Shown: in pieces, positions 1-6,335 of the stretch | Position numbering within the stretch: position 1 is the first letter of the stretch | How the letters are laid out: the number at the start of each line of letters is the position of its first letter | DNA from: Lachnospiraceae bacterium | GTDB lineage: Bacteria; Bacillota_A; Clostridia; Lachnospirales; Lachnospiraceae | DNA length: 16,301 nucleotides | NCBI GenBank assembly: GCA_017614185.1 | Contig: JAGACI010000230.1 | Coordinates: 1 to 16,301 of the forward strand | Direction: 5' to 3' | Program-made: the position numbers and the translations under genes | The notes under the pieces: model-generated | Databases searched by the model: none | Seen by the model: the letters and a program-made list of their open reading frames with translations, nothing else | Told to the model about the DNA's origin: nothing

Positions 1-1448
1 GATGCTTCAACCAAAGGACAAATAACATACCCCTGATGCCCCATTGATACTTCTTTGGCTATAAACCTGTATGTATTTGGACGCATGTCGGTTGTGATTA
101 CCGCATTTTTAATTGGTATTCTCTCGCCCGGCAGTTTCTCAATTCTGGATATGGAAAGGTCTCCGTATAAAATCATTGCAAGAGATCTCGGTATAGGCGT
201 AGCACTCATTACAAGGACATGCGGAGTGTCTCCTTTAAGGGAAATCGCTTCTCTTTGATTAACGCCGAATCTGTGCTGTTCATCTGTAATAACAAGAGCT
301 AATTTCCTGAATTCAACGCCCTCAGAAATAAGTGCATGTGTACCGATAGCAATATTTGCTTCGCCAGATTTAAGCATCTCATAAATAAGATTTTTATCTT
401 TCTTAGAGACAGAGCCTGTTAGCAAAACCGGTTTGAAGGGCAGATCGTATCTTCTGGTCAGTTCCGCAATCCCTTCAAAATGCTGTTTGGCCAGCACTTC
501 AGTCGGTGCCATCATTGCACCCTGCATATTGTTTGTAACAGCCATTAGAAGGCTTAAAAAAGCAAGAATCGTCTTACCGGAGCCAACATCACCCTGAATC
601 ATTCGACTCATAAGATAACCGCTTGAAAGGTCTTCTTTAATTTCGGACCATACCTTTGTCTGTTCATCTGTGAGCCTGTATGGCAAAGACTCTATAAGCC
701 TCTGACAGTCAGAGGTTTCTATCATCTGATATCCTGTTTTACGATTATCAATTAAAAGCTTGTTCTTCCTTACAAGCAAAAGGAAATAGAAAAACTCTTC
801 AAAAGCAAGTCTTCTGTGGGCATTCCTTAATTCTTCCTCGGACCCGGGAAAATGAACCCTGTTTACAGCCTCGTTAAAGCCGATTAGTTTATACTTTTCT
901 TTAACCCCCAAAGGAAGATGATCGGCGCTTAAATCAACCATATTAAGGGCATTCATGACGGCCTTTTTAATACTGTTGTTTGACAGTCCTTTGGTTAATG
1001 GATAAAGAGGCTGAATCGTCTTCTCTAGAGCAAAGTAATCTTCTGCCTTATACATCTTGGGGTGTTCCATTCTTTTGCCTTTAAGGACACCTACGAAGAC
1101 GTATTTTGATCCCTGTTTTATAGAATTAACCAGGTAAGGCATGTTAAAAAAAGTAATACTGATTTTGTCTGCCTCTTCCGGCGAATCGGCATTAGAATCA
1201 AAGCATGAAATACTGATAATCGAGAGACCTTTTATCTTCTTAAGAAACGGCCTTTGTGAAACATTTAATAGATAAGCTCCGGTTTCGCCTTCCGTTGCAT
1301 CTTTCACCTTTGAAACAGGCGGCATGAACTCATAGTTTCTGGGATAAAACTTAACCAGATCCTCGACCGTATGTATATTTATCTTGTTATAAAGGCCCGC
1401 GCTCTTCTCCCCAACACCTTTTAAAGTTTTAATTGGCATTCCGTCCAT
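1..1448 (-). CDS. recG: ATP-dependent DNA helicase RecG (C-terminal part cut off by the window edge)
   Basis: RecG unwinds and reverses stalled replication forks and branched recombination intermediates. Translating the minus strand from the ATG at 1448 gives 482 codons with no stop before the window edge; full RecG is about 680 residues, so the last 200 or so are missing. The N-terminal part is the wedge/OB-type domain. Helicase motifs follow: Walker A GDVGSGKT near residues 286-293, GTHALI, the DEQH box (DEQHRFG, near 389) and motif III MSATPIPRSLA. The last visible residues, GHQGYVICPLVEA, match the start of the second helicase lobe. GAGGT at 1455-1459 lies six bases before the start codon and supports it. 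The gene follows fakA in the same direction, as recG follows yloU-yloV (with other genes between) in B. subtilis, but a terminator separates them here. Identification is firm. Confidence 0.96.
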   Translation of the reverse strand, partial: MDGMPIKTLKGVGEKSAGLYNKINIHTVEDLVKFYPRNYEFMPPVSKVKDATEGETGAYLLNVSQRPFLKKIKGLSIISISCFDSNADSPEEADKISITFFNMPYLVNSIKQGSKYVFVGVLKGKRMEHPKMYKAEDYFALEKTIQPLYPLTKGLSNNSIKKAVMNALNMVDLSADHLPLGVKEKYKLIGFNEAVNRVHFPGSEEELRNAHRRLAFEEFFYFLLLVRKNKLLIDNRKTGYQMIETSDCQRLIESLPYRLTDEQTKVWSEIKEDLSSGYLMSRMIQGDVGSGKTILAFLSLLMAVTNNMQGAMMAPTEVLAKQHFEGIAELTRRYDLPFKPVLLTGSVSKKDKNLIYEMLKSGEANIAIGTHALISEGVEFRKLALVITDEQHRFGVNQREAISLKGDTPHVLVMSATPIPRSLAMILYGDLSISRIEKLPGERIPIKNAVITTDMRPNTYRFIAKEVSMGHQGYVICPLVEA

Positions 1449-1471
1449 ATAAATACCTCACATTCATATAG

Positions 1472-1481
1472 ATTTTACCAT
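1472..1481 (-). promoter_or_regulatory. possible extended -10 promoter of recG
   Basis: Read on the minus strand, the bases just after the fakA terminator are TGGTAAAAT, an extended -10 element with TAAAAT at 1477-1472. A start about 6-7 bases on would give a leader of roughly 17 bases containing the GAGGT Shine-Dalgarno. The -35 region would fall inside the terminator hairpin and shows no good match. Readthrough from fakA is an alternative source of recG mRNA. Confidence 0.35.
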
Positions 1482-1512
1482 AAAAAAACTCCGAAGCACA
1501 AAGCTTCGGAGT
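1482..1512 (-). terminator. intrinsic terminator after fakA
   Basis: Perfect 10-bp stem: ACTCCGAAGC at 1488-1497 pairs with GCTTCGGAGT at 1503-1512, with a five-base loop. On the minus strand it is followed by seven Ts (1488-1482). It begins 13 bases after the fakA stop codon and ends 34 bases before the recG start, so it should separate the asp23-fakA unit from recG at least in part. Confidence 0.88.
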
Positions 1513-1525
1513 CATAAAACCATAT

Positions 1526-3172
1526 TTATTCAGCAGAGACAACGTAGTAATAAATAGGCTGTCCGCCTGCCTGAACCTCGATATCGATGCTGGGATGTTT
1601 CTCGGCCACAACAGCTGAAATAGCTTCTGCATCAGCCTCTGTAACATCAGAGCCGTAATAGATGCTTACAAGTGAGATTTCATCATCCATCATCTCATCA
1701 ATCATCGATACTGTAACATCTTTAAGATCCTTGCCAACAGAAAGAATTCCGGAATCACCGATACCCATGAAATCATCCTGTTTAATCTCTTTATCATCAA
1801 TGATTGTATCTCTTACCGCATAAGTAACCTGTCCGGTCTTAACTGCGCCGATAGCATCCTTCATAGTCTCGACATTCTCATCAAGAGTAACATCGGGAAC
1901 AAAGTTGATGATTGCTGTAATACCCTGAGGAACAGTCTTTGTAGGAATAACTACTACATTCTTGTTCTCGGTAAGGCTTGCTGCCTGGTTGGCTGCAAGA
2001 ATAATGTTCTTGTTATTGGGAAGAATGAAGATATTATCTGCATTCACCTTCTCGATGGCATTAAGCATGTCCTCGGTTGAAGGGTTCATGGTCTGGCCGC
2101 CCTCGATAATATAGTCGGCACCAAGTCCTCTGAAGATTTCGTTCATGCCTTCGCCGATTGAAACGGTGATAAATCCGAATTCCTTATGCTCGGCGGGAAC
2201 TTCGGGTTCAGCTGCAGGTGCTTCATCTAATGCCTCACCTGCTGCGAGTCTTACATTCTCAATCTTGATATCATCAAGTTCACCATGCTTAAGACCTCTC
2301 TGGATAACAAGGCCGGGATCATTGGTGTTAACCTCAATCTTGATTACATCACCGTCAACAACACAAACAGGACTTTCGCCAACGTTTGAAAGGAACTCCT
2401 TGAAATCAAGTTCCATTTTGATGTTGAAAGTGTTCTTGGCAATAATCTTAAATTCTGTGTGGTAACCAAACTTAACGCTTGAAGCCTGCTTCTTCTCTTC
2501 TTTGCTCTCGGCGCTTTCTTCCTCACTCATTATCTCGTTGATATCGGCATCGGGATTATTAAATCCTTCCTTGGCACCGATAAACATCTGAACAAGACCC
2601 TGTCCGCCTGAGTCAACAACACCTGCCTGCTTTAATACAGGAAGCATATCGGGAGTCTTTGCAAGTACAACCTCAGCCTCAGCGATAACTTCATCTATAA
2701 ATACCGCAATATCGGTTTCTCCCCTGTCAGCAAGTTCTCTTGCCTTAAGGGATGCACCCTTGGCAACGGTAAGAATTGTTCCTTCTTTGGGTTTCATAAC
2801 AGCCTTATAGGCTGAATCAACCGCTTTTTCAAAAGCATCTGCAAGGATAGCTACATCGACTTCATCATATTCCTTGATGCCTTTTGTAAATCCTCTTAAA
2901 AGCTGAGAAAGAATAACACCCGAGTTACCTCTCGCACCTCTTAAAGAGCCGGATGAAATAGCTTTTGCCAATGTTTTCATGTCATCATCTTCAAGGCTTA
3001 ATACCTCTTTAGCCGCAGACATGATTGTCATGGTCATATTTGTACCTGTGTCACCGTCGGGAACGGGGAAAACGTTAAGTTCGTTAATCCATTCCTTCTT
3101 GCTCTCCAGGTTCTTGGCCCCGAATAAGAACATCTTCTTAATGAGGTCAGCGTTTATAGTGTTTGTTGCCAC
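1526..3172 (-). CDS. fakA: DAK2/DhaL-domain kinase, FakA-like (YloV family)
   Basis: In Gram-positive bacteria this family is the ATP-binding catalytic subunit of fatty acid kinase, which phosphorylates fatty acids held by DegV-type FakB partners so that exogenous acids can enter phospholipid synthesis. The N-terminal DhaL domain carries the Mg-ATP loop NVFPVPDGDTGTNM (residues 33-46), then GARGNSGVILSQ (79-90) and GVVDSGGQGLV. An acidic/Lys-rich linker follows, then a C-terminal domain of the YloV type. I chose the GTG at 3172 (548 residues). AAGGAGG at 3181-3187 sits eight bases upstream of it, whereas the longer reading frame from a TTG at 3193 overlaps asp23 and would place the Shine-Dalgarno inside the gene. 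It lies 13 bases after asp23, as yloV follows yloU elsewhere. No FakB gene is in the window, so the substrate is inferred from the family. Confidence 0.92.
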   Translation of the reverse strand: MATNTINADLIKKMFLFGAKNLESKKEWINELNVFPVPDGDTGTNMTMTIMSAAKEVLSLEDDDMKTLAKAISSGSLRGARGNSGVILSQLLRGFTKGIKEYDEVDVAILADAFEKAVDSAYKAVMKPKEGTILTVAKGASLKARELADRGETDIAVFIDEVIAEAEVVLAKTPDMLPVLKQAGVVDSGGQGLVQMFIGAKEGFNNPDADINEIMSEEESAESKEEKKQASSVKFGYHTEFKIIAKNTFNIKMELDFKEFLSNVGESPVCVVDGDVIKIEVNTNDPGLVIQRGLKHGELDDIKIENVRLAAGEALDEAPAAEPEVPAEHKEFGFITVSIGEGMNEIFRGLGADYIIEGGQTMNPSTEDMLNAIEKVNADNIFILPNNKNIILAANQAASLTENKNVVVIPTKTVPQGITAIINFVPDVTLDENVETMKDAIGAVKTGQVTYAVRDTIIDDKEIKQDDFMGIGDSGILSVGKDLKDVTVSMIDEMMDDEISLVSIYYGSDVTEADAEAISAVVAEKHPSIDIEVQAGGQPIYYYVVSAE

Positions 3173-3180
3173 CGGTATTT

Positions 3181-3187
3181 CCTCCTT
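3181..3187 (-). promoter_or_regulatory. Shine-Dalgarno that fixes the fakA start at GTG 3172
   Basis: The minus strand reads AAGGAGG here, overlapping the asp23 stop codon (3188-3186). Spacing to GTG 3172 is eight bases. It argues against the upstream TTG at 3193. Confidence 0.8.
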
Positions 3188-3560
3188 AATCAATCACTCG
3201 AACACCTTCAACATAGATGTTGATCTTGTCAACTTCCATACCGGTGAACTCTTCAACTTTATACTTGACAGAACTGATAAGATTCTCGGAAACAGCAATG
3301 ATGCTTACACCGTAAGCAACAATTATGTGCAAATCCAAATCCAACTTATTATTCTTAACAGAAACATTAATGCCTCTGGATACATTATCGAGCTTAAGCA
3401 AGCTTACGATACCATCCTTAACATTAACTCCTGCCATTCCTACGATGCCAAAGCACTCCATTGCACATGTACCTGCGTACTGAGCAATAACTTCATTCTC
3501 AATAATGATGTTTCCCATGTGGGTATTGATAGAAGTTCTCTTTTCAGAACCACTCTTCAT
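3186..3560 (-). CDS. Asp23/Gls24 family envelope stress protein (YloU-like)
   Basis: This 124-residue protein has the layout of Asp23/Gls24 (YloU) proteins: an N-terminal NTHMGNIIIENEVIAQYAG segment, the ECFGIVGMAG motif, and a C-terminal alternating strand/helix ending in KINIYVEGVRVID. Family members are cytoplasmic, often membrane-associated and very abundant in staphylococci, and are linked to cell-envelope homeostasis; the biochemical role is unclear. I chose the ATG at 3560 because AAGGAGG (3567-3573) lies six bases upstream; an in-frame extension of 18 residues to 3614 would run through the promoter. It is the first gene of a unit with fakA and is divergent from rpmB, the conserved Firmicute arrangement. 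Confidence 0.9.
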   Translation of the reverse strand: MKSGSEKRTSINTHMGNIIIENEVIAQYAGTCAMECFGIVGMAGVNVKDGIVSLLKLDNVSRGINVSVKNNKLDLDLHIIVAYGVSIIAVSENLISSVKYKVEEFTGMEVDKINIYVEGVRVID

Positions 3561-3594
3561 GGTATACCTCCTTAGTTTTGACATATACGTAGTT

Positions 3595-3623
3595 ATTATA
3601 ACCACTTTGTACAAAAAAGGAAA
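3595..3623 (-). promoter_or_regulatory. promoter of the asp23-fakA unit, with a palindrome in the spacer
   Basis: A consensus TATAAT (-10) occupies 3600-3595 on the minus strand. At 17-bp spacing the -35 position (3623-3618) reads TTTCCT, a poor match, so the promoter may be weak or need an activator. The spacer contains the perfect 10-bp palindrome TTTGTACAAA at 3606-3615. Confidence 0.5.
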
Positions 3624-3665
3624 CTAAAAATTGTTAATTTTTTTTGAACGGGGAAAAATAAAGGC

Positions 3666-3694
3666 TTGCATAATGATAAACAATCTGTTAATAT
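3666..3694 (+). promoter_or_regulatory. sigma-A type promoter of rpmB
   Basis: TTGCAT (3666-3671), a 17-bp spacer, then TAATAT (3689-3694), preceded by TG at -15/-14 (TGTTAATAT). The region upstream (about 3625-3660) is rich in A and T runs, as in UP elements of ribosomal protein promoters. Predicted transcription start is near 3701, giving a leader of about 63 bases. Confidence 0.7.
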
Positions 3695-3704
3695 ACTAAT
3701 GTTG

Positions 3705-3747
3705 TGGCGAAAGCCAATTTGACCTAAAAGAAGAATCGACGATGTCG
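3705..3747 (+). promoter_or_regulatory. rpmB leader with two small hairpins
   Basis: Two short stem-loops can form in the predicted 5' leader: TGGC-GAAA-GCCA (3705-3716, a GNRA-type tetraloop) and CGAC-GAT-GTCG (3737-3747). The second ends two bases before the TAAGGAGG Shine-Dalgarno (3749-3756). They could be a ribosomal-protein autoregulation site, but both stems are only four pairs and this is inference. Confidence 0.3.
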
Positions 3748-3763
3748 TTAAGGAGGTGTGACA

Positions 3764-3949
3764 ATGGCTAAATGTGATATTTGCGGTAAGGGTGCTCACT
3801 TTGGTAACAACGTAAGCCATTCTCATAGAAGATCTAACAGAATTCAGAATTCAAACGTTAAGAATATCAAATGTAACGTTAACGGTACTCCCAAGACTTT
3901 ACATGTATGCACAAGCTGCATGAAGTCAGGTGCTGTTGAGAGAGCATAA
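3764..3949 (+). CDS. rpmB: 50S ribosomal protein L28 (bL28), zinc-binding form
   Basis: This 61-residue protein begins MAKCDICGKG, continues with FGNNVSHSHRRSNR and ends in NGTPKTLHVCTSC, the standard bL28 pattern. C4/C7 and C49/C52 form two CxxC knuckles, the zinc-ribbon (C+) version of L28. Such genomes often also carry zinc-free paralogues under zinc control; none is in this window. The ATG at 3764 is chosen over an in-frame start two codons earlier because TAAGGAGG (3749-3756) is seven bases upstream and MAKCDICG is the usual N-terminus. It is the only plus-strand gene and has its own promoter and terminator. Confidence 0.97.
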   Translation: MAKCDICGKGAHFGNNVSHSHRRSNRIQNSNVKNIKCNVNGTPKTLHVCTSCMKSGAVERA

Positions 3950-3964
3950 TTAAACGCAACGAAA

Positions 3965-3993
3965 AGCGGAGCTTATTGCTCCGCTCTTTTTTT
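3965..3993 (+). terminator. rpmB terminator, probably bidirectional
   Basis: Perfect 8-bp stem AGCGGAGC (3965-3972) / GCTCCGCT (3978-3985), five-base loop TTATT, then C and seven Ts (3987-3993). On the opposite strand the same stem is followed by only four Ts. It therefore probably ends rpmB strongly and the converging operon more weakly. The stop codon of the minus-strand gene lies in the loop. Confidence 0.88.
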
Positions 3994-4479
3994 ATCATAT
4001 TCTCGATTAATTAACTGCACTACCTTCTCAGATCCGCAAAGATTGTCAGGATGATAAATCTTCATCAAATCCTTATATCTCTTCTTAAGACCCAATGAAT
4101 TATTAACGCCCGAAAAAAGAATTTCCACATTGGTTTCTGTACCCAGACCGTCCATGTAGTTATTCTCAAGCATTATTCTCTCTTTATTAAGCTTTTGCTT
4201 TTCTGCGTCTAATTCCATAAAGCCGTTTTTTAAGATTTCCATCTTCTTCTCAAAAAACAGCTGTTCATCCTTAAGCCTTTTGTGTTCTATAACCATCTGA
4301 TGATTCAGAGTGTCCATCTCTTTTCTGAACTCATCTCGCTCTTTGATAAGCCTTGACTTCATGTCTTCCAAATCTCTTTGCTCGGATTGAAGACGAATGT
4401 TTTCTCTAAAAAGCCAATGCTTGAGCTCCAAAAGGTCCTCTTCAGATGTGGAATTCATCACTTCATCCCATTCGATCAT
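3973..4479 (-). CDS. coiled-coil protein with C-terminal J-domain-like HPD segment
   Basis: From the ATG at 4479 this is 168 residues. Residues about 15-108 are almost entirely charged and heptad-like (Glu, Lys, Arg, Leu, Met), predicting one long coiled coil. Residues about 130-165 (RYKDLMKIYHPDN, then LINREYDKKR) look like helix II, the HPD loop (H143-P144-D145) and helix III of a DnaJ J-domain. Helix I is not obvious. No signal peptide, membrane segment or zinc-finger region is seen. By family logic the HPD loop would stimulate an Hsp70 (DnaK) ATPase, but the client and pathway are unknown. It is the last gene of the ytfI-ytfJ unit. AGGT lies nine bases before 4479; an ATG three codons upstream (4488) has no spaced Shine-Dalgarno. 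Confidence 0.72.
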   Translation of the reverse strand: MIEWDEVMNSTSEEDLLELKHWLFRENIRLQSEQRDLEDMKSRLIKERDEFRKEMDTLNHQMVIEHKRLKDEQLFFEKKMEILKNGFMELDAEKQKLNKERIMLENNYMDGLGTETNVEILFSGVNNSLGLKKRYKDLMKIYHPDNLCGSEKVVQLINREYDKKRAEQ

Positions 4480-4514
4480 AATACACATACCTGTAATTCT
4501 GAAACGAACAAAAA

Positions 4515-4880
4515 TTACTTCTCAGGGAAAGCAGTATCCCTTGCTACTTTATCGGTTACGCTTGATTTCTTAGCGTTTTTGCGTTCAATTAAATCGGGAA
4601 CCAGATCAATAATCTTGGTAATGGCATCCTGGTTCTTGATGTTGACAAGCCTAACATGTCCATCCCTGATTACCAAAACGGCACTGGGTGAAACCTTTCC
4701 TCCAACACCGCCACCGGCATTCTTGCCGCCGGCTCCCATACCAAATGTAACATCTACTAAAGGTACAATGATGGTATCATCAATTCTGGTAGGTTCCCCT
4801 ACAACAGTTTTGCTGGAAAGAACTGAGTCCACGCCTTCAAACAACGAATGCATGAGTGCTCCAAGCTGATTGTCTGCCAT
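4515..4880 (-). CDS. ytfJ: GerW/YtfJ family protein
   Basis: This 121-residue protein matches the YtfJ/GerW family: a helical N-terminus (MADNQLGALMHSLFEGVDS), the segment IIVPLVDVTFGMGAGG, a glycine-rich stretch GGKNAGGGVGGKVSP, and a C-terminal strand with AVLVIRDGHVRLV. In Bacillus the protein is made in sporulation and needed for germination in response to some germinants; related proteins also occur in organisms not known to sporulate. The start is supported by GGGAGG seven bases upstream. That Shine-Dalgarno lies inside the final codons of the DUF2953 gene, which ends two bases before, so the two are probably translationally coupled. Confidence 0.92.
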   Translation of the reverse strand: MADNQLGALMHSLFEGVDSVLSSKTVVGEPTRIDDTIIVPLVDVTFGMGAGGKNAGGGVGGKVSPSAVLVIRDGHVRLVNIKNQDAITKIIDLVPDLIERKNAKKSSVTDKVARDTAFPEK

Positions 4881-4882
4881 CC

Positions 4883-5518
4883 TTAAGCCTCCCTTTTAAG
4901 GCAGGAAATTAACTGCCTCGTCTGTTTGTTTAATAAAATGCGTAAAGCAATAATCAATATATAAATAAGAACGAAATGACCCTTGGCTTTTAGATTTAAT
5001 CTAACATAAGAATCATTTTCAAAATCAGGTGAAATTCTTACTTTTGTAAGAATATCAGGTCTTATCATACCTGCAAGAGCCATTACATAGCCTGTATTCT
5101 CCGGACTTCCAAGAGAATAATCAATATATCCTGATATTTTTCGCGGAAGTAAATGCTTTAAAAGGTGTTTTACTTCAAGAATTGTCTTTTCAATAAGGGC
5201 CTTGGTTTCATCGGAAAGAAGCAAATCCTTATTATCTTTAATCTTTGAAAAAATGGATTTCTTCTCGCTCTCTTCCTCTTCTTTTTCTTCCTTTTGCTCT
5301 TCTTTGGGTTTGGGCTTTTCTTTCTTTACTTTTTTCTTTGATGAATCAAAAAGCTTAAAGCAAAACAGGTATGCCTTTACAAGGTAAGTTTCATCATCCT
5401 TGAATCCCGTAATCCTGTATTTAAAAGGAATAATTAAAATCAAAAGAATTAAGGCAAGTATTCCAAGTAAAACAAATCCGATTATCTTTAATGTAAGTAA
5501 AAGAATATGAACTGCCAC
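4883..5518 (-). CDS. ytfI: DUF2953 membrane protein (YtfI-like)
   Basis: This 211-residue protein has a strongly hydrophobic N-terminal helix (residues about 5-30), a cytoplasm-type linker with a very Lys/Glu-rich low-complexity stretch (about 60-90), and a soluble part ending in the DUF2953-like pattern GYIDYSLGSPENTGYVMALAG followed by a second hydrophobic segment (about 180-197). YtfI is the usual upstream partner of YtfJ in Firmicutes, and that pairing is the main support. Its function is unknown; it may help place YtfJ at a membrane (inference). The start is a GTG immediately after the TAA of the preceding gene, with AGGTGG upstream. Confidence 0.82.
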   Translation of the reverse strand: MAVHILLLTLKIIGFVLLGILALILLILIIPFKYRITGFKDDETYLVKAYLFCFKLFDSSKKKVKKEKPKPKEEQKEEKEEEESEKKSIFSKIKDNKDLLLSDETKALIEKTILEVKHLLKHLLPRKISGYIDYSLGSPENTGYVMALAGMIRPDILTKVRISPDFENDSYVRLNLKAKGHFVLIYILIIALRILLNKQTRQLISCLKREA

Positions 5519-5833
5519 TTACCCCACCTGATTATTCATAAGGAAACTCTTTATATTACAATCTCCTGTTTTATCAAGAGCATCCTGTGTCATCTTAGCA
5601 ACAAGCTCGTAAGCGGAATCCAAATCTTTGGCAAGTCCGACAACTTCTATATCCATTCCCTGATAAACCTGTTGCATTAAAACATATGAAGGAATTATAT
5701 CAAGCTGCTCGGGATCTTTTGCAAAAGTGATTACATGATATCCCAGGGAAAGCTTACCGTTATTTATCTTTTTTATTATCCGTTTGGGATTCTTAATCGA
5801 ATCGGATATGTACTTTGGCGTACCGACAAGCAT
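5519..5833 (-). CDS. conserved-looking protein of unknown function, 104 aa
   Basis: I do not recognise this family. The 104 residues look globular and soluble: no signal peptide, no membrane helix, a basic N-terminal third (KNPKRIIKKINNGKLSLG), then YHVITFAKDPEQLDIIPSYVL and a helix-rich end containing VVGLAKDLDSAYELV. It is likely a real gene: it has a near-consensus promoter, GGGAGG seven bases before its ATG, and its stop codon directly abuts the GTG of the DUF2953 gene. It heads the ytfI-ytfJ unit, in a place where some Firmicutes have scpA/scpB, but it shows no resemblance to either. A role linked to YtfI/YtfJ is a guess from context only. Confidence 0.75.
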   Translation of the reverse strand: MLVGTPKYISDSIKNPKRIIKKINNGKLSLGYHVITFAKDPEQLDIIPSYVLMQQVYQGMDIEVVGLAKDLDSAYELVAKMTQDALDKTGDCNIKSFLMNNQVG

Positions 5834-5849
5834 TTACAAGCCTCCCTGT

Positions 5850-5878
5850 ATTATACCATATCTAGTATTTTTTGTCAT
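5850..5878 (-). promoter_or_regulatory. promoter of the 104-aa gene, ytfI, ytfJ and J-domain unit
   Basis: On the minus strand ATGACA (5878-5873), a 17-bp spacer, then TATAAT (5855-5850): eleven of twelve consensus bases. The predicted start (about 5843-5844) falls within the GGGAGG Shine-Dalgarno (5846-5841), so the leader would be very short. Confidence 0.72.
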
Positions 5879-5884
5879 AATAAA

Positions 5885-6334
5885 CTAGTTATGGTATTGA
5901 CCCCATTTGTGGTTCTTCTTCTGCTCAACGTACTCTGCATAAGCCTTTTCAAGAATCGCTCTCTCATTCGGAAACTTAAGCAGATGATAAGCCTCATGAT
6001 ATTTATAAAAGCCGGAATCCATAAAATATTCTTCATGCTGAGGCTTTGAATAATAACTGTCAGCCTGTATAAGATACCAATGAACTTCCTTTTCAACCGT
6101 ATCTTCGGGAACCGTAAATGTATAATTGCTTGTTCCAATAAATTTGACAATAGCACCTTTTGCTCCGGATTCCTCATAAACCTCTCTTAAAGCGGTCTCT
6201 TTGAAATCCTCGCCCTCTTCTACGGTTCCTTTGGGTAAAACCCAGCCTTCGTATTTATTTTTATAGTTCTTATAGAGAAGAAGTATTTTACCTCTGAAAA
6301 TAACTACTCCTCCACAGCTGACTGCGTGTAACAT
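5885..6334 (-). CDS. Nudix hydrolase
   Basis: Nudix enzymes hydrolyse nucleoside diphosphates linked to another group. The 149-residue protein contains a perfect Nudix box at residues 36-58 (G x5 E x7 R-E-V-x-E-E-x-G-A), preceded by a strand with GGVVIFRGKILLL and WVLPKG. The size and the WVLPKGTVEEGE stretch resemble diadenosine polyphosphate hydrolase-like members, but substrate cannot be told from sequence. The start lies one base after the stop codon of the penicillin-binding protein gene. Its GAGGAG Shine-Dalgarno is made of the last two Glu codons of that gene, so expression is probably coupled to it. Confidence 0.93.
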   Translation of the reverse strand: MLHAVSCGGVVIFRGKILLLYKNYKNKYEGWVLPKGTVEEGEDFKETALREVYEESGAKGAIVKFIGTSNYTFTVPEDTVEKEVHWYLIQADSYYSKPQHEEYFMDSGFYKYHEAYHLLKFPNERAILEKAYAEYVEQKKNHKWGQYHN

Positions 6335-6335
6335 A

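Noticed and set aside
2979..3575. 198-codon plus-strand open frame across fakA and asp23.
   Set aside because: Antisense shadow of two firmly identified genes, with no Shine-Dalgarno and no recognisable protein features.
3601..3619. ACCACTTTGTACAAAAAAG resembles engineered lambda-type attB cloning sites (a mix of the attB1 and attB2 cores).
   Set aside because: It lies within a natural promoter next to a conserved gene pair, has no vector or cassette sequence around it, and does not match either full site. Treated as chance similarity in an AT-rich stretch.
3596..3826. 76-codon minus-strand open frame across the divergent promoter region and the start of rpmB.
   Set aside because: It overlaps rpmB and both promoters; no ribosome site, no family resemblance.
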